DNA of 40,143 bases from contig NZ_BCAH01000045.1 in assembly GCF_001293735.1 (NCBI RefSeq), positions 1 through 40,143 on the forward strand, read 5' to 3'. Each line of letters starts with the position of its first letter. The stretch's first letter is position 1. Source of the DNA: Limosilactobacillus gorillae (GTDB lineage: Bacteria > Bacillota > Bacilli > Lactobacillales > Lactobacillaceae). Position numbers and translations under genes: made by a program. Below the pieces are notes generated by a model that did not search any database, was not told where the DNA came from, and worked only from the letters and a program-made list of their open reading frames with translations. This document shows positions 6,131 to 15,743 of this stretch, in pieces.

Positions 6131-8135
6131 TTTTCTTCTGTAGCTCCTTTACTTGTTTATGCAGTTCCTGGACGGCACCCATTAAGGCCCCAACAATATT
6201 ACTATCGTCACGGGCGGTCCGGGTTGGTGAGATAAAGGCTTCCGGCATTTGGTACTTGAGCACATCGTGAACGTCATCGATGATTGGCCCATAGTGGTCG
6301 TACAGTACGCCGCTATCCTTCTCGTTCTTGTAGCGGAAAGTCATTAACCGGGTTTCATCGATTAGCTTCAATGCTTCTGCTGTGTCAAAGTCACGAATGT
6401 CGGTCTTGCTGGATAAAGTCGAGTGTGTGGAGTGTCCGGCGGCTTCACACCAGCCATTAATCCATGCCCAGCCGTGGATTTCTAGCTTAGTAGCTGTTGA
6501 GCTATCGTTGTAGTCTTTATACAGTTTAGCCTTACCATCGCTTATCCAGAAGTGAGTCTGGTCGTGCCAAGTCAGGTTGACACCATCATTGCTGTTGATT
6601 TCTAGCCGGTTATACGTAGCATCAGAGTTCACAGCGCCAAGCCAATGGTGGTTGTTTGAATGCACCTCTAGCCCAGATAACATCTGCTTACCTTGGTCAG
6701 TCCCGGTCATATAGGCGATCTTTTGCGCCGCCTTGCTAAAAGTGGCTTGAGCTTCACTATTATCATTTGGGATGATTGCCGTGCTTAGTCCATACCTAAT
6801 CGCAAGCTCGTTCCCACCTGAACCATCCGGTATTTCAGCGACTGGCATTCCGTTGTATGACAAGTCCCCAGCCGGCGTATTGCTGACGTCAAAAGTGAGC
6901 GTTGATCCGTCAGCGATCATCCCCGTCCCAGTGCTATTACGGAAGTCCACTTTGACCCCTTTAAGCGTCCCGGTTGAGATGTCATCGGCAGTCAATTTGC
7001 TTATCGCTGCCGCTGGAATAAAGGCTTCCTTCGTATCAAACGTTACGGTGTCACCGGATAGCACGACGTTACCCGATTTAATCAACGCCCGACCGGCTTC
7101 AAGATTAATTTGGCTTAGCAAGCCACCTTTCTGCACGCGCAAATTGATGTCGTTCTTGAGCTGAGTGATCTGTGAGTTATAGTCGCCACTTGATACTTTA
7201 GTAGCAATTAAGTTTGACAACTGAACGACCTTGCTTGAGCCGTCCTTGTTGTAGACGTCTGCCTTAATACCGTCAATGCTGGCGTTAAGATTGGTAACAG
7301 ACTGAGTTAGGCTACTTTTGACGTTGTTAATATTTAAGTTCCATTCGTCCGCTTTTTGCGTGACGAGTGACTGCGTGTACTCTTGCGTCGCATAACCGGT
7401 CAGCATGCCGGTCACATCGGAGCGGGTAACCTTGTTTTTGATCTCGCTGGCTTGCGTGGTACTCTCGGCTTGTAAGCCCGTGACGTTGCCTTTAAGTGTG
7501 TCCACATCGGCCTGCTCGGCCTTCAGCGCGATGGCCGCTTTGGTTTGGTTAAGCTCAGTCTGCTGTGTGGCGCTCTTGCTCTCAAGATTGCCCACACGTG
7601 ACGTTAGGCCAGTAGCGGCCGTCTCCAGCTGGTAAACATCACTCTTGACGTTGCTAATCGTGGTTGCGTTGCCGGCCGCTGTTTGGTAAGTCGCGTTAAG
7701 CCCGGTTTTCGGGTCGTTGACTAGCGACGTCACCTTGTCCATGTCAGTCCTTAGCACCGCTGCGCTACTGCCGGCAGCCTTAGCATCTGACTGCGCTTGC
7801 TTGAGGAGCGGATCAAAGTCCGTGACGGCGCTTTTAGCGTCTGTTGCAACGTCCCACGCGCTCTTAGCCCGGCTCATCGCATCGTTAGCGCCTTGCTTGG
7901 CTTCATCGATAGCTTGACTGGTAGCAGCTTGCGCTTGCTTAATGACAGATGATTCTTTGACTAACTTGTCAACAGTAATGGCAGTTGAATCAGCTGCTTT
8001 AACTGCTGGGTCAACAATCTTACTCTTCATATCAATGACCATCTGAGCGACGGATTGATTATCATTAGTGGCTTTATCATCAACTTTCTTAATAATATCA
8101 ACCAGCTGTTTAGCATTGATTAATTTACCTGCCAA
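6114..8135 (-). CDS. Baseplate/tail-fibre protein with C-terminal S74-type intramolecular chaperone
   Basis: A 673-residue structural protein. Residues 1-330 are almost entirely heptad-rich coiled coil with many Ala/Thr/Ser. Residues about 340-560 form beta-rich domains. The C-terminus (about 573-665) reads as a peptidase S74-type chaperone: TLSSKTDIRDF with the Ser-Lys pair near S576/K577, then GPIIDDV and a terminal helix. Such domains help a trimeric fibre fold and then cut themselves off. It lies directly downstream of the Tal gene in the tail-tip operon. Self-cleavage is inferred from the motif. Confidence 0.8.
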   Translation of the reverse strand: MAGKLINAKQLVDIIKKVDDKATNDNQSVAQMVIDMKSKIVDPAVKAADSTAITVDKLVKESSVIKQAQAATSQAIDEAKQGANDAMSRAKSAWDVATDAKSAVTDFDPLLKQAQSDAKAAGSSAAVLRTDMDKVTSLVNDPKTGLNATYQTAAGNATTISNVKSDVYQLETAATGLTSRVGNLESKSATQQTELNQTKAAIALKAEQADVDTLKGNVTGLQAESTTQASEIKNKVTRSDVTGMLTGYATQEYTQSLVTQKADEWNLNINNVKSSLTQSVTNLNASIDGIKADVYNKDGSSKVVQLSNLIATKVSSGDYNSQITQLKNDINLRVQKGGLLSQINLEAGRALIKSGNVVLSGDTVTFDTKEAFIPAAAISKLTADDISTGTLKGVKVDFRNSTGTGMIADGSTLTFDVSNTPAGDLSYNGMPVAEIPDGSGGNELAIRYGLSTAIIPNDNSEAQATFSKAAQKIAYMTGTDQGKQMLSGLEVHSNNHHWLGAVNSDATYNRLEINSNDGVNLTWHDQTHFWISDGKAKLYKDYNDSSTATKLEIHGWAWINGWCEAAGHSTHSTLSSKTDIRDFDTAEALKLIDETRLMTFRYKNEKDSGVLYDHYGPIIDDVHDVLKYQMPEAFISPTRTARDDSNIVGALMGAVQELHKQVKELQKKIGTTS

Positions 8136-8150
8136 ACCTCCACCTCCTTT

Positions 8151-10313
8151 CTAATGCCTGAGTATGTTATCTATCCAATCAGCTTGATGTGTTGAGATGG
8201 TCATATCATTATCTAGCCAATCAGTGATTGACCTTTGTTTAACGTTTAATGATCGGATATCAAGATATAGACTTTCGTTAATGTTGTGGAGGGCGCTGTT
8301 AGCGGAATTAAACGTATAAGTGATCTCGGCGTTGTCATTAAAGCAAGCGTCATTACCGCTGATTTTAACAACGGTAACGTCACTATCCACGTTCTGTTCC
8401 TTGACGGTGGCGTGAACCACCGCTCCTAAATCAAGCCCAATTTGATTAACTGTAAAGTCATCAACTAGGTTGGTTCCATCTTGCCGACTTCCATTAAATC
8501 GAGTAATCGTAGTTAAATCAAGGCTTACAGTTGGTTCACTTTCTGTTTCGGCTTTTGCTTCCGCCTTAGCCTCGTTCAGATCATAGACCGCGTCCAGTTT
8601 GAGTGGAGCGCCTAACTGTTCACCATATTTCTTGATTGATTCCTCGTCTCGGTAAGTAAATTTGTATTCATACCAAGTCTTTGTGGTGGTTGATGAACTA
8701 GTAGTCCCAGTACCGATTGACCCGGTACCATCTTTTACAAGATTGTACATATCATCGTAGCGAACCCACGTGATTGGATAGTAGTAACCAGCAATTGCCC
8801 GTTCATTACACGGTTCGTTGAAGTTAGATTCCTGGATCAACTTTGAGTTATCAAGTGCAAAGACAACGTGCTCATCGTTATTACATAACCCTAAGTCACC
8901 CGTCGTTACTTCTGACCGGCCAATTGTCCGACTAGCCCCCGATTTGAGGGCCCACGTTGTCCGTCCGCCGGTCTTAATACCGAAGTGAGCGTAGATGGAA
9001 TTACACAAACCCGAACAATCGGTACCGTGAATACCATCCCCCGACGGGCCACCCCATACATACGGCTTGCCAAGAAATTGGCGGGCGTAATCAATGACTT
9101 CTTGAGCTTTTGACTTTGTTTGAGTTGCGGTAGTACTGGTCGTTTGTTGCCTAATGATCGTGTTTGATCGTTTAGTACCATGTGGCGACCAACCAGAACG
9201 GCCCGAAATTTGTGATAAAAAATCAGGGATATTAAAAGCGGCTAAGAGTTGATCAAAGCCGCTTTTAATATTCTTGTGCCCCTCAACTGCATAAGCGTTG
9301 AATGTAGATGGAATGAACTGGAGGAGCCCTTGTGCCGAGTTCCCATTAGCCATGTTGATATCCCAGATCTGTTGTGTAATAGTTTCGTTTCCGCCAGATT
9401 CAAGCCTGATTTGAGCTTGGACTAAAGCCACACCGTTATCATCGATTGCTACATCCATAAGGTTAGCAGCATTCCTGATCGCAGAGGCCCAAAAATCATT
9501 ACCTTGTCCAGTAGCACCAGATACACTCCCAGATCCCGATGAATCAATAGATTCGGTCGTGGTAGTAATGGTTTGTTCCCACTTTCCAGCGTAGACCTTA
9601 CGAACATTAACTAATGAGTTAACGTCCGCATTAATCTTGGATTCGGTCGTGTTGTACATATAACGGAAATCTACATCAACCGTGTGTTTGAGTTTGTCCC
9701 ACGTCTTGATGATCAGTTTGTTACCTTGAGGCCAGAACACCCCACCGTAACTAGACAAGTTTTGGTTTAGCCAGTCAAGGACCGTACCATCACTAGCTTT
9801 TGCGTCCGACTTTTTGAAGTTACCGTCCAGTTCAATGTATTTCTGGTACTCTTCCTTCGACGAAAAGAATAAAGATAACATCTCATCTAACGTGTGCGTT
9901 TCGACTTCCGTCTTTTTGGGTTCGTTGGAGTTTTCCGTAGTCGTTGCTGAACCTGACGTCGTGACGGTAGTTGTTTCCGGGTCCGTGTCATAACGGATTG
10001 ACTTTAGCTGGTCCAAAATCTGGTGGTTGGCCGTGATCTTGTTGGTAAGCTTCCCCTCATCATTAATTTCGGGGTTAACTTGCTGGATCACGTACCACTC
10101 ACCATTGTAACCAACAAAGGCCTTTTCCTTTGCCATGTTAAAGACCGTCTTATTAGATTCGCGGTAAACAATTGTAAAGCTAACATTCCATGTCCCGCCT
10201 AGTTCAAAATCACGACTGAAACTATCGTGGAGGTCTTCATAAGGTACCCGTTCTTCCATCGTGCCATCTCGTGACTTAATGACAACCCTTGATGATCTGA
10301 TGTAGCTTGTCAT
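8151..10313 (-). CDS. Tail-associated lysin (Tal) with lytic transglycosylase and NlpC/P60 domains
   Basis: A 720-residue tail-tip protein. The N-terminal domain (about 1-245) is the phage tail/Tal hub fold. A lytic-transglycosylase-like domain (about 270-345) carries E305 in RLESGG and AQGLLQF. An NlpC/P60 endopeptidase domain (about 403-520) has catalytic C433 in GTDCSGL and H482 in EHVVF. The C-terminal part returns to tail structure. It probably opens the cell wall locally during DNA injection. The ATG overlaps the Dit stop (ATGA). That start is preferred over a frame-matched one 12 bp upstream. Confidence 0.88.
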   Translation of the reverse strand: MTSYIRSSRVVIKSRDGTMEERVPYEDLHDSFSRDFELGGTWNVSFTIVYRESNKTVFNMAKEKAFVGYNGEWYVIQQVNPEINDEGKLTNKITANHQILDQLKSIRYDTDPETTTVTTSGSATTTENSNEPKKTEVETHTLDEMLSLFFSSKEEYQKYIELDGNFKKSDAKASDGTVLDWLNQNLSSYGGVFWPQGNKLIIKTWDKLKHTVDVDFRYMYNTTESKINADVNSLVNVRKVYAGKWEQTITTTTESIDSSGSGSVSGATGQGNDFWASAIRNAANLMDVAIDDNGVALVQAQIRLESGGNETITQQIWDINMANGNSAQGLLQFIPSTFNAYAVEGHKNIKSGFDQLLAAFNIPDFLSQISGRSGWSPHGTKRSNTIIRQQTTSTTATQTKSKAQEVIDYARQFLGKPYVWGGPSGDGIHGTDCSGLCNSIYAHFGIKTGGRTTWALKSGASRTIGRSEVTTGDLGLCNNDEHVVFALDNSKLIQESNFNEPCNERAIAGYYYPITWVRYDDMYNLVKDGTGSIGTGTTSSSTTTKTWYEYKFTYRDEESIKKYGEQLGAPLKLDAVYDLNEAKAEAKAETESEPTVSLDLTTITRFNGSRQDGTNLVDDFTVNQIGLDLGAVVHATVKEQNVDSDVTVVKISGNDACFNDNAEITYTFNSANSALHNINESLYLDIRSLNVKQRSITDWLDNDMTISTHQADWIDNILRH

Positions 10314-11233
10314 GATAACCACCATACGGGAAACTCAAACGAGATTGAACCATTGAACCCAGTCACACTGAACTTGTTATCGCCAGCGTCTAGCGAAATA
10401 CAACCGTGATTAGTGTTAATACCATCTGGTTTACCGTTAAGATAAGGGTTCACTCCATTTAACAGGATCTCGCCTGACCAGCCGTTACTATGCTTGAGAA
10501 TCTTAAATGAGGTCGTGTTGGTCTCATTCTTGATCTCAATTTCCGTATCCTTATTAGCTGACCCTTCGAATCTAATGTTCAAGGGATGACCACGCCGTTC
10601 TGGATCGATTGCCACATCACCAATATTGGTAACCGTAAAGCTATTACCAGTAAAACTATACTGGAGTTTTGCGGGCCGTTCGTTGTTACCGAAACCTTTA
10701 ATCTCATCACTATCACACACGTTGCCAATCGACCGGCTAAGACCGATTACATCGGTTAATGTGAGTTTAGCAATGAAACCATGAGGCGAGATCGAACTAA
10801 TCGACCATTCTTTTGGCACGCAACGGTACATTCTAATCCCATAGTCGCTAAAGGCATACCATTTAGGAGCCCGCGATGAGAAAAACCGTTGCAATTCTGC
10901 TAATGCTAGCCGGCTATCAGCCAAATCCCTTGCCCGTTGATAGTGGAACGTTAATTCCACGTCACGTTCCCCGTAGCGTTGCGATATCACGTTAGTACCA
11001 TCGTTAAGACCGAACGTTGAAGTGGTCATTGTGATTGTCGGGTTGGCTACTGCCGGACTATCAACTAGATAGACGCCGGTTAGGTCGTCATCATCAAACA
11101 TCGATAGCCAATTCTTCCCATCGTCACTAATTGCTACTTCGATTGGTTCGTAAGGTAACTTATTAGGCTGGTCTTCATCTAGGCCAACAAAGCCATATGC
11201 TTTAGGCTTTTCTTTATCAGACCAGATTTTCAT
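10310..11233 (-). CDS. Distal tail protein (Dit)
   Basis: A 307-residue protein whose position between tape measure and Tal is diagnostic for Dit, the ring that joins tail tube and tip. Residues about 60-165 look like the conserved N-terminal Dit region (GVYLVDSP, then DVELTFHYQRARD and FSDYGIRMYRCVPKEW). The C-terminal half is beta-rich, like the galectin-type domain of TP901-1/SPP1 Dit proteins. It shares a 4-bp ATGA overlap with the Tal gene. Confidence 0.85.
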   Translation of the reverse strand: MKIWSDKEKPKAYGFVGLDEDQPNKLPYEPIEVAISDDGKNWLSMFDDDDLTGVYLVDSPAVANPTITMTTSTFGLNDGTNVISQRYGERDVELTFHYQRARDLADSRLALAELQRFFSSRAPKWYAFSDYGIRMYRCVPKEWSISSISPHGFIAKLTLTDVIGLSRSIGNVCDSDEIKGFGNNERPAKLQYSFTGNSFTVTNIGDVAIDPERRGHPLNIRFEGSANKDTEIEIKNETNTTSFKILKHSNGWSGEILLNGVNPYLNGKPDGINTNHGCISLDAGDNKFSVTGFNGSISFEFPVWWLS

Positions 11234-11256
11234 CGTTTCCCTCCTTTCTTCAAAGA

Positions 11257-13983
11257 TTAGTAACGGCCTTTGAGCATGCTGTAGTTCTTAGCATTTAGGC
11301 CGTTTTGGTAATCGTTCATGGTTGCCATCGTGTCCGCCGTGACAACTGGATGAGTTTCCAGGTTGTCTAACCGGCTAGCGATGGTCGCCATCATCCCCAT
11401 AATTCCGCCTTGATAGTCGCGTTCGTCCTGACTGACATTGACGGAGGAGATCGTACTAATTTGACCATTAACACTTGCGCTCATGTTTTGGGCCGTTAAA
11501 TCGTTGATGGTACTAAACTGCCCGGCAATTTGACCAGCCATTCCGCTAACGGTTGACTGGACGGTTTCAAAGCCGGTTGTTAATCCACTATTGAGCCCTT
11601 GCATGATCGCTTGACCAGCTGGTATTAAGAGGCGCCGGTCGTAGCTGATCGGCCCCTTGTGAGCCTTAATCCAGCTAGCAATCCCTGATACAAAACTTTG
11701 TACGGACGACCAAGCGGATTGTAGCCCGTTAAGAAATCCTTGCATAATAGTCCGACCAGCGTTTGCCATAGCTCCGACTGCTTGACGTGCACCGCTAGCA
11801 ACGTTATTACCAGCCGTCTTACCATGACTGGTTGCTTTGCCAAATCCAGCGGCGATCCCTGACAAGAGGGCGTTAATTACTTTCCGCCCAGATCCAAGTA
11901 CTTGGCCAATTGCATAACCGACCCCGTAAACAAAGTTAAGGACGGCTTGCATACCATTATTAACAATTTGAGGGATTGCTTGCGTGATTCCGATGATAAA
12001 TTGACCAATCAGATTAACGGCCGCCGCGATGATCTGCGGTAGCCCTTGAGCAATCCCATTAATAAAGTTGACGACTAACTCTACCCCAGCTTGGATAATC
12101 TGAGGCATCATGTTCGCCAACTGTTGCAAGAACGTTGTGATTAACGTTAATGCGGCTTGCGTAATTTGAGGAATTAATGTGGTCAGGCCAGTTATCAAGT
12201 TGGTAACTAACAGCATTAGCGCTTGTGTGATCTGAGGGATGAGCTGAGTAAACCCAGCAATCAATTCTGATCCGATCTTAATAAGCGCGGGAAGAATTTG
12301 AGTTATCCCGTTTGATAACGTAAGAACAAAGCTAGCAACAAAGGCCGCCGCACCTGTTCCAAGCGCCGTCATCGTTGCCGTTATTTTAGCTGTTGACGCA
12401 TTGAAGTTATTGATTGCCGTTAATAGTTGGGCAAAGCCCGTTACCATTAAGCCAATCCCGGCGGTGGCAATCCCGATACTTGCGCCAATTGCTAGTACGG
12501 TTGCTCCGAAAGCAACCATTCCCGGTGTGGCGGTGTTAAGTCGTGGCCCCAATAAGGCAAACACGCCTGCTAAGGTGCTGACAGCCACCGTAACGGCCGT
12601 TAAGGCAATTACACCCTGACTACCAGTACCCGCTAATTGTGTTACTGAGAAGACCAATAAGGCAATCCCAGCGGTAGCTACCCCGATTGCGGCGCCAACC
12701 TTCAAGATTGAGGTTGACATGGTCGTCCACTTACGGGCGGCGCCTTCCGTCATCCCACCTGACGCCTTAGCACCATTTCCTGCCTCGCTTAATGCGGTGC
12801 TGGTTGATTTTCCGAGCGGGATAAGCGACCTAAGCCGTGATCCTAGCGATCCAATCAATTTGACTGGTGCCATAAGTGCAGGCCCTAACATCTTGAATAA
12901 CGTCAGAATTGGAACCAACGTTGGGGCAATCATTGCCGCCGCACCTAAGACCACGAAAGCCACCGCTAAGGTGTCAATCAACGGCATGATTGGCTTCAAG
13001 ACTGGTGCTAGTTTTCCAAACTGTTTAACAACTGGAGGGATGATCTGAGCAAGTTTCTTAAACACTGAATTAGCAACATCCCCAACATGAGTGATCATAT
13101 CTTGGATCGTTGGAAGACCATTATCTTTAGCAGCGCTATTGTACGCTTGAATCATATTGGCAATTCCACGAGTTACTGACGTCTTCATGTTAGTGAAACT
13201 AGTGGCGATCCCGTTACTGTTGGTCTTTGCAAGCTCAGCAAAACCGTTGGTACCGCTGTTTAATTCAATGAATTTATCGTTAAGCTGATCAACGGTAATC
13301 TCTCCCTTTTTCAGCTTGTTGTACAAGTCGGTTTCTGCTGACTTACCGGTTAAGCCAAAACTGTTGGCAACCTTACGCAATGAAACTGGCATAGTTTCCA
13401 TCAACGTACGCCAAGACATCAAGTCAACGGTCCCCGTTGATAACATCTGAGTATATTGTTGGAGACCGCGTGATGTGTCGGCAGTAGACGCCGAACTTGC
13501 CAGAAAGGCGTTATTAAGGGCAATTGCCGCTTGCGCCCCTTTGTTGGCTGACCCGGTAAGGGGCGCCATCTGTTGAGCAATTGCGGTGATCCCATCAAGT
13601 GTTGTTGGTAAGCCTTTGATCCCGTTATCAAGGGTTTTTGCTGACTTAGCAACATCGTTGGTGCTGTAACCCAACGCTTGCATAACTTGAGGGTACTTGT
13701 TAAGAGTATCTACCCGGTTAATTGCTGACCCAATCGAATCACCAATAACCGATAGTGCCTTACCAGCTACCGCAACCGCCCCAATCGAGCTAGCCAACGT
13801 AGTAAAACTATTGTTGAGAAGCCCAGTTGAATTCCGGTTCTTGTTGTTATTGTTATCAACCGTTGTCCCAGCTTGATTTGATGAGCTCTTGAGATCGCCA
13901 AGCTGTTTTCTAATGGATTCTAAGGTTGAGGATAGGTTCTGGTCAACCGCCGATAGTTTCGCTTGTATGCTGTAATCTGCCAT
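11257..13983 (-). CDS. Tape measure protein
   Basis: A 908-residue protein and the longest gene. The N-terminal 60 residues are helical, followed by a conserved tape-measure domain (about 60-250, including LMSWRTLMETMPVSLRKVANSFG). Hydrophobic segments (about 335-365, 432-452, 490-525) and a run of amphipathic repeats with recurring TLIPQITQ / IPQI motifs (about 560-690) follow. With the usual 0.15 nm per residue it predicts a tail of about 135 nm. No peptidase or muralytic domain is evident in it. It follows the chaperone frame directly. Confidence 0.92.
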   Translation of the reverse strand: MADYSIQAKLSAVDQNLSSTLESIRKQLGDLKSSSNQAGTTVDNNNNKNRNSTGLLNNSFTTLASSIGAVAVAGKALSVIGDSIGSAINRVDTLNKYPQVMQALGYSTNDVAKSAKTLDNGIKGLPTTLDGITAIAQQMAPLTGSANKGAQAAIALNNAFLASSASTADTSRGLQQYTQMLSTGTVDLMSWRTLMETMPVSLRKVANSFGLTGKSAETDLYNKLKKGEITVDQLNDKFIELNSGTNGFAELAKTNSNGIATSFTNMKTSVTRGIANMIQAYNSAAKDNGLPTIQDMITHVGDVANSVFKKLAQIIPPVVKQFGKLAPVLKPIMPLIDTLAVAFVVLGAAAMIAPTLVPILTLFKMLGPALMAPVKLIGSLGSRLRSLIPLGKSTSTALSEAGNGAKASGGMTEGAARKWTTMSTSILKVGAAIGVATAGIALLVFSVTQLAGTGSQGVIALTAVTVAVSTLAGVFALLGPRLNTATPGMVAFGATVLAIGASIGIATAGIGLMVTGFAQLLTAINNFNASTAKITATMTALGTGAAAFVASFVLTLSNGITQILPALIKIGSELIAGFTQLIPQITQALMLLVTNLITGLTTLIPQITQAALTLITTFLQQLANMMPQIIQAGVELVVNFINGIAQGLPQIIAAAVNLIGQFIIGITQAIPQIVNNGMQAVLNFVYGVGYAIGQVLGSGRKVINALLSGIAAGFGKATSHGKTAGNNVASGARQAVGAMANAGRTIMQGFLNGLQSAWSSVQSFVSGIASWIKAHKGPISYDRRLLIPAGQAIMQGLNSGLTTGFETVQSTVSGMAGQIAGQFSTINDLTAQNMSASVNGQISTISSVNVSQDERDYQGGIMGMMATIASRLDNLETHPVVTADTMATMNDYQNGLNAKNYSMLKGRY

Positions 13984-14427
13984 TTATTTCCTCCTTTCCC
14001 TGCTATTTGCAGATTGCATTCTGCGCCATTCGTGCTGACGCTTGATGATCTCATCGATGGTTAAACCGTTGACGATCGTTTGGTTAGGACTGACGTAGTC
14101 TTCTTCAAACGACGATCTAATTTGATCGATAGCATCCTGATAGTCGTATAACTGATCGGGCTTACTGAATTTATAGCGCCGTCCATTGCTAGACGTAGCC
14201 TTTGCTCCCCGATTGATCATAGCGACCTGGCTAGCCATCATTAGATCGTGAGCCTCTCGCATTCGAAAAGCCTCAAGTCTTAGCGAATACTCAGATAAAG
14301 TCAAAAGGCCGAACTCATTCTTACTCTTAACATCAAGATAAGCGTATGAATTGAGTTCGACCTCCCGGAATTGTTGATCAACGGTTAGTTTTCGTCCTGG
14401 ACGGCTTCCAGAATCTGGGCTAAAGGG
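13984..14427 (-). CDS. Tail assembly chaperone, frameshift (T) extension
   Basis: This frame has no good start of its own, only a TTG at 14304 without a ribosome site. It is open without stop from about 14450, inside the upstream chaperone gene, and is in the -1 frame relative to it. The 106 residues after the TTG are helical and charged (ending RMQSANSRERRK). This is the classic G/GT arrangement in which a few percent of ribosomes shift -1 to make a long chaperone that recruits the tape measure. The boundaries given run from the proposed slippery heptamer to the stop. Confidence 0.75.
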   Translation of the reverse strand, partial: PFSPDSGSRPGRKLTVDQQFREVELNSYAYLDVKSKNEFGLLTLSEYSLRLEAFRMREAHDLMMASQVAMINRGAKATSSNGRRYKFSKPDQLYDYQDAIDQIRSSFEEDYVSPNQTIVNGLTIDEIIKRQHEWRRMQSANSRERRK

Positions 14428-14744
14428 GCATGAGTAGTATTAGCTTCATTAAGGGCCGTTACTAGATCTTCCCGCAGTTGCTTAACCTCATCCGCCGTTA
14501 AGCTTTCAAAGTATGCATCTAACTTAGCTTGAGTAATGGACTTACCATTTGATTTGATGGACGCAAAGATCAGATCTTCCATTGCCACCAGATCATTATT
14601 AATCACACCTGGTAATAGCCGTTGTAAAGCTAGGCCTAAGTTAACGCCTTGTTGCATCATCCCATATTTCTCGTTGATGAAGCGCAAAAAGGCCATTCCA
14701 AAATACAATTCGTACGTCTTACCGTTGATTTCTAATTTCATCAT
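14385..14744 (-). CDS. Tail assembly chaperone (gpG-like)
   Basis: A 119-residue protein (MMKLEINGKTYELYFGMAFL...) of the tail assembly chaperone type found between major tail protein and tape measure in TP901-1-like phages. An N-terminal beta-hairpin is followed by helices. A GGAGG site lies 4 bp before the ATG. Translation normally stops at 14385; a -1 frameshift near 14421-14427 would extend it into the following frame. Confidence 0.8.
   Translation of the reverse strand: MMKLEINGKTYELYFGMAFLRFINEKYGMMQQGVNLGLALQRLLPGVINNDLVAMEDLIFASIKSNGKSITQAKLDAYFESLTADEVKQLREDLVTALNEANTTHAPLAQILEAVQDEN
14421..14427 (-). promoter_or_regulatory. Candidate -1 ribosomal frameshift site CCCTTTA
   Basis: On the minus strand the heptamer reads C-CCT-TTA in the zero frame, fitting X-XXY-YYZ, 36 bases before the zero-frame stop codon. 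The -1 frame is open from about 14450 to 13984 and carries the T extension. Another A-rich stretch (GAAAAC, about 14387-14392) is a weaker alternative. Confidence 0.55.
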
Positions 14745-14752
14745 TCAGCCTC

Positions 14753-15337
14753 CTATTTAGATCCCGAAGCTTGTGATGAACTAGTAGTTGGTTGTGGAGT
14801 GGCAATCTTACTCATATCGTAAGCTTCACCATTCCCATTATTTTCACTACTAAATACATCAAGGCCCCTGAAGATGTAGCTTAATTCGCTAGTGATGTCA
14901 GCAGGGAGTGTGGTATACCCGCTTTGTGGTTCGCCATCAATTGCCGTTTCCCACTTACGTTCGGATGCCTTTTCAGGGTCGGAGCTTTGATCGTCCTTTG
15001 AGATTACCCCTTGCATGTAGTCAGCGTAAACCTGCCCCTTCGAGTTCTTGCGGTCAAGCTTTACCCGCCAAAATTCAAGGGTTGTTTGATGACGCAGACT
15101 ATCAGCTAGGACGTCCAAAACCGGATCGTCTGAGTCGTAGGTCGTGAAAGTGAAATCTACTTCCAGGCCCTTTGCTGACGTGATCGTCCCTGACTTAGTC
15201 GTATCGGAATCAGAATCACGACTAAGCGTGAAGTCCCCGTCTGTTTGGAAAGGAATTACATAACCCTTGCTGGTGCCCGCTTCTGTAAGTCGGCGAACAG
15301 CGACAACGGTGTTAACCCCTTTAAGAGATTTTGCCAT
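14753..15337 (-). CDS. Major tail protein
   Basis: A 194-residue protein of the TP901-1-type major tail family that polymerises into the tail tube. The first 160 residues are beta-rich (SKGYVIPFQTDGDFTLSRDSDSD). The Ser/Thr/Gln-rich C-terminal tail (about 178-194) is typical of tube proteins. It is placed exactly between the tail completion protein and the tail chaperones, and has a strong ribosome site (GAGGAGGAAAAGTAA). Confidence 0.88.
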   Translation of the reverse strand: MAKSLKGVNTVVAVRRLTEAGTSKGYVIPFQTDGDFTLSRDSDSDTTKSGTITSAKGLEVDFTFTTYDSDDPVLDVLADSLRHQTTLEFWRVKLDRKNSKGQVYADYMQGVISKDDQSSDPEKASERKWETAIDGEPQSGYTTLPADITSELSYIFRGLDVFSSENNGNGEAYDMSKIATPQPTTSSSQASGSK

Positions 15338-15742
15338 TTACTTTTCCTCCTCTAGGTAGAATCTAAGCGTCACCATCCCACGAACATAAACCGTGTTAGC
15401 AACGCTGTTATCAATCATTATTTGTTTCTGTTGATCATCTAACCGGCAATAAAACTTGTGGTTATCCGTTTCAAAGGGGTAACCGCCCAGCCAATAGACC
15501 TTATCAGCTAAGCTAGCCACCTCTCGCCGTTGTTCTCTTGTTCCCCATACGTCAATAACGATCGAGAATGAGGCAGAATGACTGGTCTTAGTCACTGCTC
15601 CGTTCTCAGTCACGTTGCCAACGTGAATAAAGGGGTAAGAATAACTTGGATCATTTTCTGCTGGCAAGTAGTCGTAGGTCTCTTGCGTGATCTCAAGACA
15701 CTTGCTAAATAGATAATCAAATAGTTCTAAATCAGGAGACAT
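15338..15742 (-). CDS. Tail completion / tail terminator protein (DUF806-like)
   Basis: A 134-residue protein starting MSPDLELFDYLFSKC. It resembles DUF806/gp17-type proteins that cap the tail at the head-proximal end in SPP1- and TP901-1-like phages. Its stop directly abuts the major tail gene, and its start follows the HK97 gp10-like gene by 1 bp. The role comes from family and position. Confidence 0.72.
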   Translation of the reverse strand: MSPDLELFDYLFSKCLEITQETYDYLPAENDPSYSYPFIHVGNVTENGAVTKTSHSASFSIVIDVWGTREQRREVASLADKVYWLGGYPFETDNHKFYCRLDDQQKQIMIDNSVANTVYVRGMVTLRFYLEEEK

Positions 15743-15743
15743 A

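Noticed and set aside
14387-14392. GAAAAC as the main frameshift site
   Set aside because: It does not fit X-XXY-YYZ in the zero frame (C-GAA-AAC), whereas CCCTTTA upstream does.
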